A stretch of DNA of 34,478 nt, from assembly GCA_022823305.1 (NCBI GenBank), contig JAJDXK010000026.1:1-34478 (forward strand). The letters are read 5' to 3'. How positions within the stretch are numbered: the first letter of the stretch is position 1; each line of letters opens with the position of its first letter. A program made the position numbers and the translations under genes. Positions 15,884 through 24,506 of the stretch are shown here, in pieces. Source of the DNA: Alphaproteobacteria bacterium (GTDB taxonomy: Bacteria > Pseudomonadota > Alphaproteobacteria > UBA828). Below the pieces are notes generated by a model that was not told the origin of the DNA, did not search any database, and saw only the letters and a program-made list of their open reading frames with translations.

Positions 15884-16464
15884 TGCGTGCAGAGGAAGCA
15901 ATCAAACTATTCGGCCTAAATAATCTTGCTGTCGAGTCTAAGATTCGGCAGGTGGAGCGAGAGTTAGATGTTGATCTTGGTCACCAACAACGCCAAAAGC
16001 GTAGTATCGATCAAATATACTACCCTCAATTTACTGAGAGGCTTCGGACCGAAGCATCTCGAATGTCGAAGAGTTACGAAATTTTCTACTGCCTAGAGAA
16101 CAGCATACGTGAGTTAATTTCACAACGACTTGAGGAGCAGAACGGCACCGATTGGCGGAAAATTTCTGTGCCGGAGGCTATACGAAGGAACGCTGAGACG
16201 AACCGAAAGAAGGAGCTCTCATCAGGTGTAACGCCTCGATCGGCAGAGCTAATAGACTTCACAAATTTTGGAGAGCTTGGCGACATAATCAAAGCCAACT
16301 GGGCCATCTTTGGGGATATGTTTCGCGATGTTAGAGCGGTTGAAAAGGTTCTAGCCACGCTAAACACGTTACGGGCACCAATCGCGCATTGCAAAGCACT
16401 CGCCGAGGACGAGGAGTTGCGACTGAATCTTGCGCTGCGCGATTGGTTTCGGCAGATGGAGTAG
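15883..16464 (+). CDS. Swt1-type HEPN domain protein (possible RNase)
   Basis: 193 residues, mostly helical. The C-terminal part (120-190) carries LRAPIAHCKAL with R164-x4-H169, the catalytic R-x4-6-H signature of HEPN ribonucleases. The flanking layout (helix, VLATLNTLRAPIAHC, helix) resembles the Swt1 HEPN family. In most Swt1-like proteins the residue after Arg is Asn; here it is Ala, so activity needs testing. Translation is coupled to the DUF5343 gene through a shared base in TGATG. HEPN proteins commonly act as toxins or abortive-infection effectors; that role is inferred. AT-rich like its partner. Confidence 0.75.
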   Translation: MRAEEAIKLFGLNNLAVESKIRQVERELDVDLGHQQRQKRSIDQIYYPQFTERLRTEASRMSKSYEIFYCLENSIRELISQRLEEQNGTDWRKISVPEAIRRNAETNRKKELSSGVTPRSAELIDFTNFGELGDIIKANWAIFGDMFRDVRAVEKVLATLNTLRAPIAHCKALAEDEELRLNLALRDWFRQME

Positions 16465-16467
16465 CTC

Positions 16468-16489
16468 GCTGACTATTCCGGTTGTCAGC
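16468..16489 (+). terminator. Small hairpin after the HEPN gene
   Basis: GCTGAC (16468-16473) and GTCAGC (16484-16489) form a 6-bp stem with a 10-base loop, 3 bases after the stop codon. No T run; weak. Confidence 0.35.
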
Positions 16490-16529
16490 TCCACTGTGGA
16501 ATTTAGAAGCTTTCGTCGAGAAGGCCCGA

Positions 16530-17480
16530 CTATCCCGCGGTGCCGAAGGCCTGGCGCAGGGCGGCGCAGGCGGTGGCGTGGGCCTCGGCCGCCACGTCGA
16601 AGCTGCCGGTGGCGGTCCAGAAGCCGTGGATGTGGCCCTCGTAGTTGCGCCAGTCGGTGGGCACGCCCGCGGCCCGCAGCTTCTCGGCATAGAGGCGGCC
16701 GTCGTCGAGCAGCGGGTCGTGGCTCGCGGTCATCACCATGGCCGGCGGCAGGCCGCCGAGGTCGTCGGCGCGGAGCGGCGCCGCCCGCACGTCCGCGCGC
16801 TCGGACTCGTCGTTGAAGTAGCAGTCGAAGAACCAGGCCATGGCCTCGGCGTTCAGCACGTAGCCGTCGGCGAAGGTCCTGTAGGACTCGCGCGTCTCGT
16901 CGGTGTCGGTGACGGGGTAGACCAGGAGCTGGAAGACCAGCGCGGGCCCGCCCTCCCGCTTCGCCCGCTGCGCGGTCACCGCGGCGAGGCAGCCGCCGGC
17001 GGAATCGCCGCCGACGGCGATGCGCGCGGGGTCGCCGCCGATCCCGGCCGCGTTCTCCGCCGTCCAGACCAGCGAGGCCCAGGCGTCCTCGCTGGGCCCG
17101 GGGAACTTGTTCTCCGGCGCCTTGCAGTAGTTGACGCCGACGACGATGCAGCCCGCGCCCTTGCAGATGGCGCGGCAGACGTTGTCGTGGGTGTCGATGC
17201 TGAGCACCACGTAGCCGCTGCCGTGGTAGTTGACGTAGACCGGGAGCGGCTTCGCGGGGTCCGCCCCCTCGGGCCAGTAGAGGCGGATGCGGATCGGCCC
17301 GTTGGGGCCCGGAATGTCGCGGTCCTCCACCCGCCCCACGGCCTCGCCCGGGGCCTGCAGGCTCATGACGAAATCGTGGAAGCCCTCGCGCACCTCGGCC
17401 AGCGGGCGCTCGGCGATGGGCGGCGCCTCGATCGCGTTGAACTCGTCCACCACCACCTGAACCTGCGGGTGCAGAGCCAT
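16530..17480 (-). CDS. HSL-family (hormone-sensitive-lipase-like) esterase
   Basis: 316 residues, the normal length for bacterial HSL esterases. It has the oxyanion motif YHGSG (85-89; the usual form is HGGG), nucleophile motif GDSAGG with S160, D255 in the SHDPLLDDG segment, and H285 in GHIHGF, a complete triad. Family members hydrolyse short acyl esters. The ATG at 17478-17480 has AAGGGGG upstream. No signal peptide. It is divergent from the E1 dehydrogenase gene across 234 bp that hold a 19-bp palindrome. The true substrate is unknown. Confidence 0.9.
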   Translation of the reverse strand: MALHPQVQVVVDEFNAIEAPPIAERPLAEVREGFHDFVMSLQAPGEAVGRVEDRDIPGPNGPIRIRLYWPEGADPAKPLPVYVNYHGSGYVVLSIDTHDNVCRAICKGAGCIVVGVNYCKAPENKFPGPSEDAWASLVWTAENAAGIGGDPARIAVGGDSAGGCLAAVTAQRAKREGGPALVFQLLVYPVTDTDETRESYRTFADGYVLNAEAMAWFFDCYFNDESERADVRAAPLRADDLGGLPPAMVMTASHDPLLDDGRLYAEKLRAAGVPTDWRNYEGHIHGFWTATGSFDVAAEAHATACAALRQAFGTAG

Positions 17481-17549
17481 GATTCCCCCTTGCGCGTGCC
17501 GGCGCCGCTGGCGTAGTCGCTGCGCCGCATCTTAGCGGCGGGCGCCTGA

Positions 17550-17579
17550 TTCCGGAAACCGCTCGATCCCGGATCGAGC
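17550..17579. promoter_or_regulatory. Palindromic operator-like site between esterase and E1 genes
   Basis: GCTCGATCC-C-GGATCGAGC (17561-17579) is a perfect 9+1+9 palindrome. TTCCGGAA (17550-17557) is a second perfect palindrome immediately beside it. Both lie in the intergenic region shared by two divergent genes, a typical place for a regulator site. No regulator gene is adjacent. Confidence 0.55.
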
Positions 17580-17714
17580 CGCACGGTCAGGCCTGTTGCA
17601 GCAGCGCCACGCGCCCGCGAACGCCCGTACCCGCCGACATTGCGCCCGGCGGGTGCCGGGACGACAATGCGCCCGTCGGAAATTCGCACGGCGGGGCAGG
17701 GGAGGCGAAGGCGG

Positions 17715-19712
17715 ATGAACGAGAGCGCGACCAGCAACGTCACCGTCGGCGTCGAGACGCTGCGCGACCTCTACGTCACCATGCGCCGCATCCGCGCCTT
17801 CGAGGAGAAGACCGCCGACCTCTTCCAGGAGGGCGTCGTCAAGGGCACGGCCCACAGCTACAAGGGCGAGGAGGCGATCGCCGCCGGCGTCTGCGCGACG
17901 CTGCGCGACGACGACATCATCGCCTCCTACCACCGCGGCCACGGCCACTGCATCGCCAAGGGCGCGCGCATCGACCGCATGATGGCGGAGCTGATGGGGC
18001 GCCAGACCGGCTACTGCCAGGGCCTCGGCGGCTCCATGCACATCGCCGACATGGAGCTCAACATCATGGGCGCCAACGGCATCGTCGGCGCCGCCATGCC
18101 GCTGGCGACCGGCGCAGGGCTCGCCGCGCGGCTGCAGGGGACGGACAAGGTGGCCGTGGCCTTCTTCGGCGACGGGGCGTCCAACCAGGGCGTCTTCCAC
18201 GAATCGCTGAATCTCGCGGCGGTGTGGAAGCTGCCGGTGATCTTCGTCTGCGAGAACAACCAGTACGCGCTCTCCACCTCCTACCGCAACACCACTGCGG
18301 TCTCGCAGGTCGCGCACCGGGCCTCGGCCTACGAGATCCCGGGCATCACCGTGGACGGGAACGACGGCGTCGAGGTCTATCTCGTGCTGCGCGAGGCGGT
18401 GGACCGCGCCCGCGCCGGCGAGGGGCCGACGCTGATCGAGGCGATGACCTACCGCCACGGCCAGCACTCGCTCCGCGTCAACCTGCGCGACCCGCGCCCC
18501 GAGGACGAGCTCGAGGAATGGATGTCGCGCGACCCCATCGTCCGCATGGAGGAGCGGCTCACGAGCGAGGGCGCCTTCTCGGCGGACGAGTTCGACGAGA
18601 CCACGCAGGCGGTCGAGGACGAGCTCGAGAGCGCCGTGAGCTACGGCCGCGAGAGCCCGGAGCCTGCGGTGCAGGTGATGCTGGATGCGGTCTACGCCCC
18701 CCACGCCGCGCACGGCGAGCCGGGAGCCGACAGCACCGGGCGCATGCTCTCCTACCCCGAGGCGCTCAACGAGGCGCTGGAGCAGGAGATGCTGCGCGAC
18801 GAGCGGGTCTTCCTCATGGGCGAGGACGTGGGCGCCACCGGCGGCATCTTCGGCGTCTCCAAGGGGCTGATGGAGCGCTACGGGCCCGAGCGCGTGCGCG
18901 ACACGCCGATCTCCGAGGCCACCTTCGTCGGCTGCGGCGTCGGCGCCGCCATCGCCGGGATGCGGCCGGTGGTCGAGATCCAGATCTTCGACTTCGTGGC
19001 GCTCACCATGGACATGCTGGTCAACCAGGCGGCCAAGTTCCGCTTCATGCTGGGCGGCAAGCCGAGCGTCCCGCTGGTGGTGCGCGGGCCCCAGGGCGGC
19101 GGCATCCGCCTCGCGGCGCAGCACAGCCAGAGCCTGGAGGCTTGGTTCACCCACGTGCCGGGGCTGGTGGTGGCAGCGCCCAGCACGCCCTACGACGCCA
19201 AGGGGCTGCTGGTGGCCGCGATCCGCGACGACAACCCGGTGGTCTTCCTGGAGCAGAAGCTGCTCTACCTCGGCGGCACCGGCCCGGTGCCGGAGGAGCT
19301 CTACGCCATCCCGCTGGGCAAGGCCGACATCAAGCGCGCGGGCTCCGACGTCACCATCGTCGCGACGTCGGCCATGGTGCCGCGCGCGCTGAGCGCCGCC
19401 ACGGTGCTGGAGCGCGACGGCATCAGCGCCGAGGTCGTCGACCCCCGCACCCTGCAGCCGCTGGACGAGGAGACCATCCTGGCCAGCGTGCGCAAGACCA
19501 ACCGGCTGCTCATCGTGCACGAGGCCTGGGTGCGCGGCGGCTTCGGCGCCGAGGTGGCGGCCATGGTGGTGGACAAGGCCTTCGACTGGCTCGACGCCCC
19601 CGTCGCCCGCCTTGGCGCCCCGCACACCCCCATGCCCTACAACGACCGCCTGGAACTGGAGGTCATCCCCTCCCAGGAGCGCATCGTGGAGGCGGTGAGG
19701 GGGTTGGTGTAG
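17715..19712 (+). CDS. 2-oxoacid dehydrogenase E1, fused alpha-beta subunits
   Basis: 665 residues. Residues 20-330 are an E1-alpha: [22 protein letters not shown] and the thiamine diphosphate motif from GDG (152-154) to ENN (180-182). From R343 onward it is an E1-beta: [31 protein letters not shown], then the C-terminal transketolase domain ([22 protein letters not shown]). E1 decarboxylates a 2-oxoacid and passes the acyl group to a lipoyl E2. Sequence style resembles acetoin or branched-chain dehydrogenases. The two subunits are usually separate chains. No E2 or E3 gene is present in the window. The ATG at 17715 was chosen for its GGAGG-containing upstream; an in-frame ATG at 17640 adds an Arg-rich stretch. 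Confidence 0.92.
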   Translation: MNESATSNVTVGVETLRDLYVTMRRIRAFEEKTADLFQEGVVKGTAHSYKGEEAIAAGVCATLRDDDIIASYHRGHGHCIAKGARIDRMMAELMGRQTGYCQGLGGSMHIADMELNIMGANGIVGAAMPLATGAGLAARLQGTDKVAVAFFGDGASNQGVFHESLNLAAVWKLPVIFVCENNQYALSTSYRNTTAVSQVAHRASAYEIPGITVDGNDGVEVYLVLREAVDRARAGEGPTLIEAMTYRHGQHSLRVNLRDPRPEDELEEWMSRDPIVRMEERLTSEGAFSADEFDETTQAVEDELESAVSYGRESPEPAVQVMLDAVYAPHAAHGEPGADSTGRMLSYPEALNEALEQEMLRDERVFLMGEDVGATGGIFGVSKGLMERYGPERVRDTPISEATFVGCGVGAAIAGMRPVVEIQIFDFVALTMDMLVNQAAKFRFMLGGKPSVPLVVRGPQGGGIRLAAQHSQSLEAWFTHVPGLVVAAPSTPYDAKGLLVAAIRDDNPVVFLEQKLLYLGGTGPVPEELYAIPLGKADIKRAGSDVTIVATSAMVPRALSAATVLERDGISAEVVDPRTLQPLDEETILASVRKTNRLLIVHEAWVRGGFGAEVAAMVVDKAFDWLDAPVARLGAPHTPMPYNDRLELEVIPSQERIVEAVRGLV

Positions 19713-19739
19713 GGCGCCAGTGATCTCGGGACGCAGTTT

Positions 19740-20174
19740 CTATGTTGGGCGTCTGACCTGGCCCAGCCGGCGATGCCTTGCAGCGTCCGTCAAACGGTCG
19801 CGGACCCTGCGAAACAGCCCTGCCGGCAAGTAGCCGTAGGCCCATTGGCCCGGCGCGACGGGCAATAGGTCCGGGCCCGGCCATTCGAACCTGTTCACTT
19901 CCGAGACGACGATCCAGGACCGATCCGTATCGAGGCCGAGGCGGTGCTTTGTTTGCGGCGGTATCTCGACCGCCACCGTCGGATCGTCAGGCGCGCGGTG
20001 CGTGATTGGTGAGACTAGGACGGTCTTGCCGTGAGCGCCCTTGGATTCCACGGCCAGCACGACGACGGCCGGGCGGTATTTGGTGCCCTCGTCGCGACCC
20101 TGCGTCGCTTCGCGCTGCCAGAGATAAGCGTAGCTGATGACGAGGCCGGGCTGCGGATCAGGAATCCGCGCCAT
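19740..20174 (-). CDS. PemK/MazF-type toxin
   Basis: 144 residues. It resembles the alphaproteobacterial PemK-like family: PGLVISYAYLW near the N-terminus, KYRPAVVVLAV, LVSPITHRAP (the conserved beta-barrel strands), then RSWIVVSEVNRFEWPGPDL. PemK/MazF toxins are mRNA endonucleases that slow growth when unopposed. The start overlaps the end of the Phd-type antitoxin gene by 17 bases, giving the usual antitoxin-then-toxin order and coupling. GC content is like the chromosome, so this pair may be older here than the neighbouring DUF4238 gene. It converges with the E1 gene. Confidence 0.85.
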   Translation of the reverse strand: MARIPDPQPGLVISYAYLWQREATQGRDEGTKYRPAVVVLAVESKGAHGKTVLVSPITHRAPDDPTVAVEIPPQTKHRLGLDTDRSWIVVSEVNRFEWPGPDLLPVAPGQWAYGYLPAGLFRRVRDRLTDAARHRRLGQVRRPT

Positions 20175-20439
20175 GCCCGGCCGTCAACTCGTGGTCGTAC
20201 TGCGCGGCTTCGGCCGGCGGCTCGGCGCGGCTGATCGCCTCGATCTCGGCGTCGGACAAGTCCTCGACGGCAAGCGCCTGACGGTCCCGGCGCTTCAGCC
20301 GCTCATACTCGTCGACCGAGAGGATCACGAGCCGGTCCCGCCCGTTCCGCGTGATTGCCAGCGGCGCCTTCAGCGCCTCGTCCTGACAGCGCCCGAAGTT
20401 CCGCTGGAACTCGCGTGACGTGATCCGCTGCATGGTCAT
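20158..20439 (-). CDS. Phd/YefM-type antitoxin
   Basis: 93 residues. The N-terminal DNA-binding part has the Phd signature MQRITSREFQRNFGRCQDEA, then LAITRNGRDRLVILSVDEYERL (typical of Phd/YefM). The acidic C-terminal part (AVEDLSDAEIEAISRAEPPA) would bind and block the toxin. The ATG at 20437-20439 has AAGGTGGAG just upstream; a second ATG two codons later is possible. The gene overlaps the PemK-type toxin and has a clear promoter. Such antitoxins usually repress their own operon through sites overlapping the promoter, which here contains repeated GTATAG. Confidence 0.87.
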   Translation of the reverse strand: MTMQRITSREFQRNFGRCQDEALKAPLAITRNGRDRLVILSVDEYERLKRRDRQALAVEDLSDAEIEAISRAEPPAEAAQYDHELTAGHGADS

Positions 20440-20448
20440 CGCTCCACC

Positions 20449-20478
20449 TTGACCTATACGCACTATACGTACTATCTG
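20449..20478 (+). promoter_or_regulatory. Possible promoter of the DUF4238 gene
   Basis: -35 TTGACC (20449-20454), 18-bp spacer, -10 TATCTG (20473-20478; a weak match). It is physically overlaid on the divergent toxin-antitoxin promoter, so one regulator could control both. Confidence 0.4.
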
Positions 20479-20490
20479 AAGTATGGACAA
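20462..20490 (-). promoter_or_regulatory. Promoter of the Phd-PemK operon
   Basis: Minus strand -35 TTGTCC (20490-20485), exact 17-bp spacer, -10 TATAGT (20467-20462). The predicted start is about 16 bases before the antitoxin ATG. GTATAG occurs twice, nine bases apart, over the -10 and the start point, a likely antitoxin operator. Confidence 0.65.
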
Positions 20491-20521
20491 GGATTAGCGT
20501 ATTTGAGCAGCCGAGGCAGGA

Positions 20522-21382
20522 ATGCGACACCATTACGTGCCCCAGTTCTTGCTGAAGGCTTGGGCAGAGACAACCAGCGACAAGAAAATTGTTTCCTTTC
20601 GGCTAGATCTTCCGCAAATGCCCTCGTCGCGCTTGTCACCCAAGTCCACCGCTTACGAGGAAGACTTGTATTCATTATCTCAGTCTATCGTAGGGGGCGT
20701 TGAAAAGCAAGAAATAGAAACTACATTCTTGCAGAACCTAGATTCTAATGCGGCGCAGGTTTTGGTAAAGATGCACACCAATGGCCTCTCAAGCCTGACC
20801 CACGATGATTTACGTTACTGGGTGCATTTCGTGATATCTCTCAAGGCACGAACTCCGGAGGCAGCGCACATCATCAAGAGTAGAGGGTCTAAACACTTGG
20901 AAACGTCTCTTGACGACAAACCTCATGAATATGAGGCTATAGCAGATACTTCTGACCCAACAACGCTAAAGGATTGGGTTGAAGAACATTTGCCAGGCCT
21001 TATCGAGAACTTCGGAATGGTGTCGCTCGACAAATTTGTTCTCAGTCACGATATTGCACAAAGATTGTTGGGCATGACATGGTGGCTGTGGAACTTTGAG
21101 GGGCAACAAAACCATCTCCTTCTCTCTGATCGACCCTGTATCTTTACGGCACAGCTCGATGCCCACGATCTTGTCATTGCGCTGCCTATCGGCCCATGGA
21201 AAGCATTCATGATGACCAAGGGCGAGCGAGTCTCTGACATCCTGAAGAGTCAGCGTCACAAGGACCTGCTAATGAGAATTAACGAAAGCTCACTCGGTCA
21301 AGCGCAGAAGCGCATCTACGCTCGGGATGAGTCTCCTCGGCGTTTCATATGCAACCGTTTGCAGGGTCGGCTATACGAGTGA
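20522..21382 (+). CDS. DUF4238 domain protein
   Basis: 286 residues. It opens with RHHYVPQFLLKAW, the hallmark of DUF4238, followed by a strand (IVSFRLDL) and the conserved STAYEEDLYSL segment. The middle is helical (LTHDDLRYWVHFVISLKART) and the C-terminal half holds LLLSDRPCIFT and VIALPIGPWKAFMM, also typical. The HHxxPxF start suggests a metal or catalytic site, but no activity is established. Such genes are often found singly in variable regions. It is AT-rich compared with its neighbours and probably acquired. GAGGCAGGA precedes the ATG. Divergent from the toxin-antitoxin pair. Confidence 0.82.
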   Translation: MRHHYVPQFLLKAWAETTSDKKIVSFRLDLPQMPSSRLSPKSTAYEEDLYSLSQSIVGGVEKQEIETTFLQNLDSNAAQVLVKMHTNGLSSLTHDDLRYWVHFVISLKARTPEAAHIIKSRGSKHLETSLDDKPHEYEAIADTSDPTTLKDWVEEHLPGLIENFGMVSLDKFVLSHDIAQRLLGMTWWLWNFEGQQNHLLLSDRPCIFTAQLDAHDLVIALPIGPWKAFMMTKGERVSDILKSQRHKDLLMRINESSLGQAQKRIYARDESPRRFICNRLQGRLYE

Positions 21383-21445
21383 GGCCTTTGCGAATATCGG
21401 CAATGATGGATGTGGCCGTTGCGCCCGCGCGCCCAACCGCCGTTT

Positions 21446-21463
21446 GACCACTATGCTATGGTC
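21446..21463. promoter_or_regulatory. Short inverted repeat upstream of isovaleryl-CoA dehydrogenase
   Basis: GACCA-ctatgcta-TGGTC, 5-bp arms with an 8-base spacer, 70 bases before the ivd start. TATGCT inside it could be a -10. Weak evidence. Confidence 0.3.
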
Positions 21464-21531
21464 GACGACTCGTCCCGGTCGTTCCTTGGGAAAGCGGTGG
21501 ACGCAAGGCAGTTGAGGGAAGCGGCGGCGCA

Positions 21532-22704
21532 ATGACCACCAACCGGATGCCCGGTCTCGATTTCGGGCTGGGCGAGACGGCCGACATGATCCGCTCGTCG
21601 GTGGAGAGCTTCGCGCAAGCCGAGATCGCGCCGCGCGCGGACGAGATCGACGCGAGCAACGCGTTTCCGCGCGACCTCTGGCCCCGCCTCGGCGCGCTCG
21701 GGCTGCTCGGCATCACCGTCGAGGAGGCCGACGGCGGCAGCGGCCTCGGCTACCTTGAGCACTGCGTCGCCATGGAGGAGGTGAGCCGGGCGTCGGCGTC
21801 CGTGGGGCTCAGCTACGGCGCGCACTCCAACCTCTGCGTCAACCAGCTCCGGCTCAACGGCACGCCGGCGCAGCGCGCCCGCCACTTGCCGAAGCTGATC
21901 TCGGGCGAGCACGTCGGCGCGCTCGCCATGAGCGAGCCGGGCGCGGGCTCCGACGTGGTGGGGATGCGCACGCGCGCGGAGCGCCGGGGCGATCGCTACG
22001 TCCTCAACGGCTCGAAGATGTGGATCACCAACGGTCCGGAGGCCGAGGTGCTGGTGGTCTACGCCAAGACCGACGCGCAAGCGGGGAGCCGCGGCATCAC
22101 CGCCTTCCTCATCGAGAAGGGCATGCCCGGCTTCTCCACCGCGCAGAAGCTCGACAAGCTCGGCATGCGCGGCTCCGACACCTGCGAGCTGGTGTTCGAG
22201 GACTGCGAGGTGCCGGCGGAGAACGTGATCGGCGAGGAGGGCGGCGGCGTCGGCGTGCTGATGAGCGGGCTCGACTACGAGCGCGCGGTGCTGGCCGCCG
22301 GCCCGCTCGGCATCATGCGCGCCTGCATGGACATCGTGCTGCCCTACGTCCACCAGCGCCGCCAGTTCGGCCGGCCCATCGGCACCTTCCAGCTCATGCA
22401 GGGCAAGCTCGCCGACATGTACACGGCGATGAACGCGGCCCGGGCCTACGTCTACGCCGTGGCGCGCGCCTGCGATCGCGGCGAGACCAGCCGCAAGGAC
22501 GCCGCCGGCGCCATCCTCTTCGCCGCCGAGAAGGCCACCTGGATGGCGCTGGAGGCGATCCAGGCGCTGGGCGGCAACGGCTACGTCAACGAGTTCGCCA
22601 CCGGCCGCCTGCTGCGCGACGCCAAGCTCTACGAGATCGGCGCCGGCACCAGCGAGATCCGCCGCATGCTGATCGGCCGCGAGCTCTTCGAGGAGACCGA
22701 GTAG
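21532..22704 (+). CDS. ivd: Isovaleryl-CoA dehydrogenase
   Basis: 390 residues, an acyl-CoA dehydrogenase of the leucine pathway that converts isovaleryl-CoA to 3-methylcrotonyl-CoA using FAD. It has [13 protein letters not shown] and WITNGPEA (FAD and substrate loops), [20 protein letters not shown], and the C-terminal signature [20 protein letters not shown]. The catalytic base is E250 in [15 protein letters not shown], at the helix position that sets isovaleryl-CoA dehydrogenases apart from most other acyl-CoA dehydrogenases. Later leucine-pathway genes (methylcrotonyl-CoA carboxylase) are not adjacent. It converges with hyuB, 10-bp gap. Confidence 0.92.
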   Translation: MTTNRMPGLDFGLGETADMIRSSVESFAQAEIAPRADEIDASNAFPRDLWPRLGALGLLGITVEEADGGSGLGYLEHCVAMEEVSRASASVGLSYGAHSNLCVNQLRLNGTPAQRARHLPKLISGEHVGALAMSEPGAGSDVVGMRTRAERRGDRYVLNGSKMWITNGPEAEVLVVYAKTDAQAGSRGITAFLIEKGMPGFSTAQKLDKLGMRGSDTCELVFEDCEVPAENVIGEEGGGVGVLMSGLDYERAVLAAGPLGIMRACMDIVLPYVHQRRQFGRPIGTFQLMQGKLADMYTAMNAARAYVYAVARACDRGETSRKDAAGAILFAAEKATWMALEAIQALGGNGYVNEFATGRLLRDAKLYEIGAGTSEIRRMLIGRELFEETE

Positions 22705-22714
22705 CGCACACTCC

Positions 22715-24496
22715 TCAGTCGGCGGCGCGGAGCAGGCGCGTCCTCTCCTCGTCCACCACGACGTCGATGCCGTTGGCGGCGCGCACCAGCGCCACGCGAT
22801 GGAGGGCGAGCGCCCGCTCGATGCTGAGCCAGCCGCGCGCCACGTCGTCGGCGACCAGCGCGGGGTCGCGGTCGCGCGGGTTGCCGTAGCCGCCGCCGGC
22901 GACGGTGCGGTAGTGGATCGCCTCGCCCGGCTCCAGCCTCTCCTCGTGGAAGGAGGGGAGCGTGCGGAAGCTGCCGTCCGCCGCGCGCTTGCGGTTGAGC
23001 GAGGGCGCGCCCGCACCCCCGCCGAGCACGCCCTGCGCCGGGTTGAGGTCGCCGTCGCTGCAGTAGAAGACCGAGACCGGCCCTGCGAGCGAGCGGTAGG
23101 CGCCCTGGGTCGCGGGCGCGCCGTTCCAGCGCCCTGCGCCCATGGTGTCGGGGGCGATGCGGCGCTCCTCCATCAGGATGGGGTACTGCGCCTCGTCGAT
23201 CTCGATGGAATCGATCACCAGCACGCCGCCGCCGTCCGGCGCCTCGTAGGTGAGCCAGCCGTCGTGGCCGCAGACGCCGGGGCCGCCGGAGAGGCCGACG
23301 CAGAACTGGTTGACGTAGGGCACGGGCGCGCCGTCGCGGTCGTCGATGCCGGAGACCACGCCGAGACCGGCGGAGAAGTTGCCGCCGCCTTCCGCGAGCC
23401 CGTGCGGCGCGCCGATCTGCGCAAAGCAGCACTGCACGGCGTTGATGAGGCGGTCGTTGACGTTGGTGGTGGCGACCGAGGTGCCGGCGGGGAAGGTGGG
23501 CCGCCCCACCACGCAGCCGTCGCGCAGCAGCACCCGGATGCGGCTCGCGCTGCCCTCGTTGTGCGGGATCGTCGGGTCGAGGTTGTAGAAGACGCCGATG
23601 CGGCAGGAGCCCGCGGCGCAAGCCTCGGACAGGTTGACCCCGCCCGGCACGCAGTCCGGGTTGTCGCGCAGGTCGACGGTGATGACGCCTTCCTCGGGCT
23701 CGACGGTGACGGCGGCGGTGATCGGGATGCCGCCCTCGGCGACGCCCGGGATCGGGTCGTGGCTGCAGGTGTAGCGCCAGGTGCCGGCGGGGAGCTCCCG
23801 GATCGCGGCCTTCGCCCGGCGCGCGCCGTAGTCCATCCACGCCTCGACGAAGGCGCGCACGGTCCCGATCCCGTACTGCGCCGCCAGCGCCTTCAGCCTG
23901 CGCTCGCCGATGCGGCAGGCGCCCACCTGGGCGCGGTAGTCGCCGTACCAGACCTCCGGCGCGCGGATCTTCTGCAGGCCGATGCGCACGATGTCCGCCT
24001 TGTCCTCGCGCCCCTCCTGGATGCGCACGCAGGGGAAGTGCACGCCCTCCTGGTAGAGCGTCGCCGCGTAGGGCAGGTAGGTGGTGGGCTCGGGCGCGCC
24101 GACATCGGCGTGGTGCGAGCGCGAGAGCACCCAGAAGAGCGGCTCGCCGTCGGCGAAGACCGGCACGCAGAGCGTCATGTCGGCGTGGTGGGTGACGCCG
24201 TGATAGGGGCTGTTGTTGAAGAAGGCGTCGCCTTCCTTCACGTCGTCGAAGAGCTCCGTGATCGGCCGCGTCGTGAGCTCCAGCGCGCTCACGTGGATCG
24301 GCATCGCCTCCTCGACGCAGATCAGCCGGTGGTCGTGGGTGAGGATGCCGCAGGACATGTCCCGCGCATTGGTGATGACCGCCGAGCGCGAGGCCCGCAT
24401 CACCGTGTTGCTCATCTCGCGGATGATCGCCTCGAGCCGGCGGGAGAGCACCGCCATCAGCAGCGGATCGAAGCGTTCGGCCGTCGTCTCTGCCAT
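22715..24496 (-). CDS. Hydantoinase B / oxoprolinase family subunit
   Basis: 593 residues, within the HyuB family range. Motifs: an N-terminal helix (LLMAVLSRRLEAIIREMSNT), ITNARDMSCGIL, FNNSPYHGVTHHADMTL, FWVLSRSHHADVG and GGGYGNPRDRDP at the C-terminus. HyuB works with HyuA in the ATP-dependent opening of cyclic amides such as 5-oxoproline or N-methylhydantoin; substrate cannot be told. The ATG at 24494-24496 has GAGGAGAG upstream. It lies 10 bases after hyuA in the same operon. No acetone carboxylase gamma subunit is nearby. Confidence 0.92.
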   Translation of the reverse strand: MAETTAERFDPLLMAVLSRRLEAIIREMSNTVMRASRSAVITNARDMSCGILTHDHRLICVEEAMPIHVSALELTTRPITELFDDVKEGDAFFNNSPYHGVTHHADMTLCVPVFADGEPLFWVLSRSHHADVGAPEPTTYLPYAATLYQEGVHFPCVRIQEGREDKADIVRIGLQKIRAPEVWYGDYRAQVGACRIGERRLKALAAQYGIGTVRAFVEAWMDYGARRAKAAIRELPAGTWRYTCSHDPIPGVAEGGIPITAAVTVEPEEGVITVDLRDNPDCVPGGVNLSEACAAGSCRIGVFYNLDPTIPHNEGSASRIRVLLRDGCVVGRPTFPAGTSVATTNVNDRLINAVQCCFAQIGAPHGLAEGGGNFSAGLGVVSGIDDRDGAPVPYVNQFCVGLSGGPGVCGHDGWLTYEAPDGGGVLVIDSIEIDEAQYPILMEERRIAPDTMGAGRWNGAPATQGAYRSLAGPVSVFYCSDGDLNPAQGVLGGGAGAPSLNRKRAADGSFRTLPSFHEERLEPGEAIHYRTVAGGGYGNPRDRDPALVADDVARGWLSIERALALHRVALVRAANGIDVVVDEERTRLLRAAD

Positions 24497-24506
24497 GGCG
24501 CTCTCC

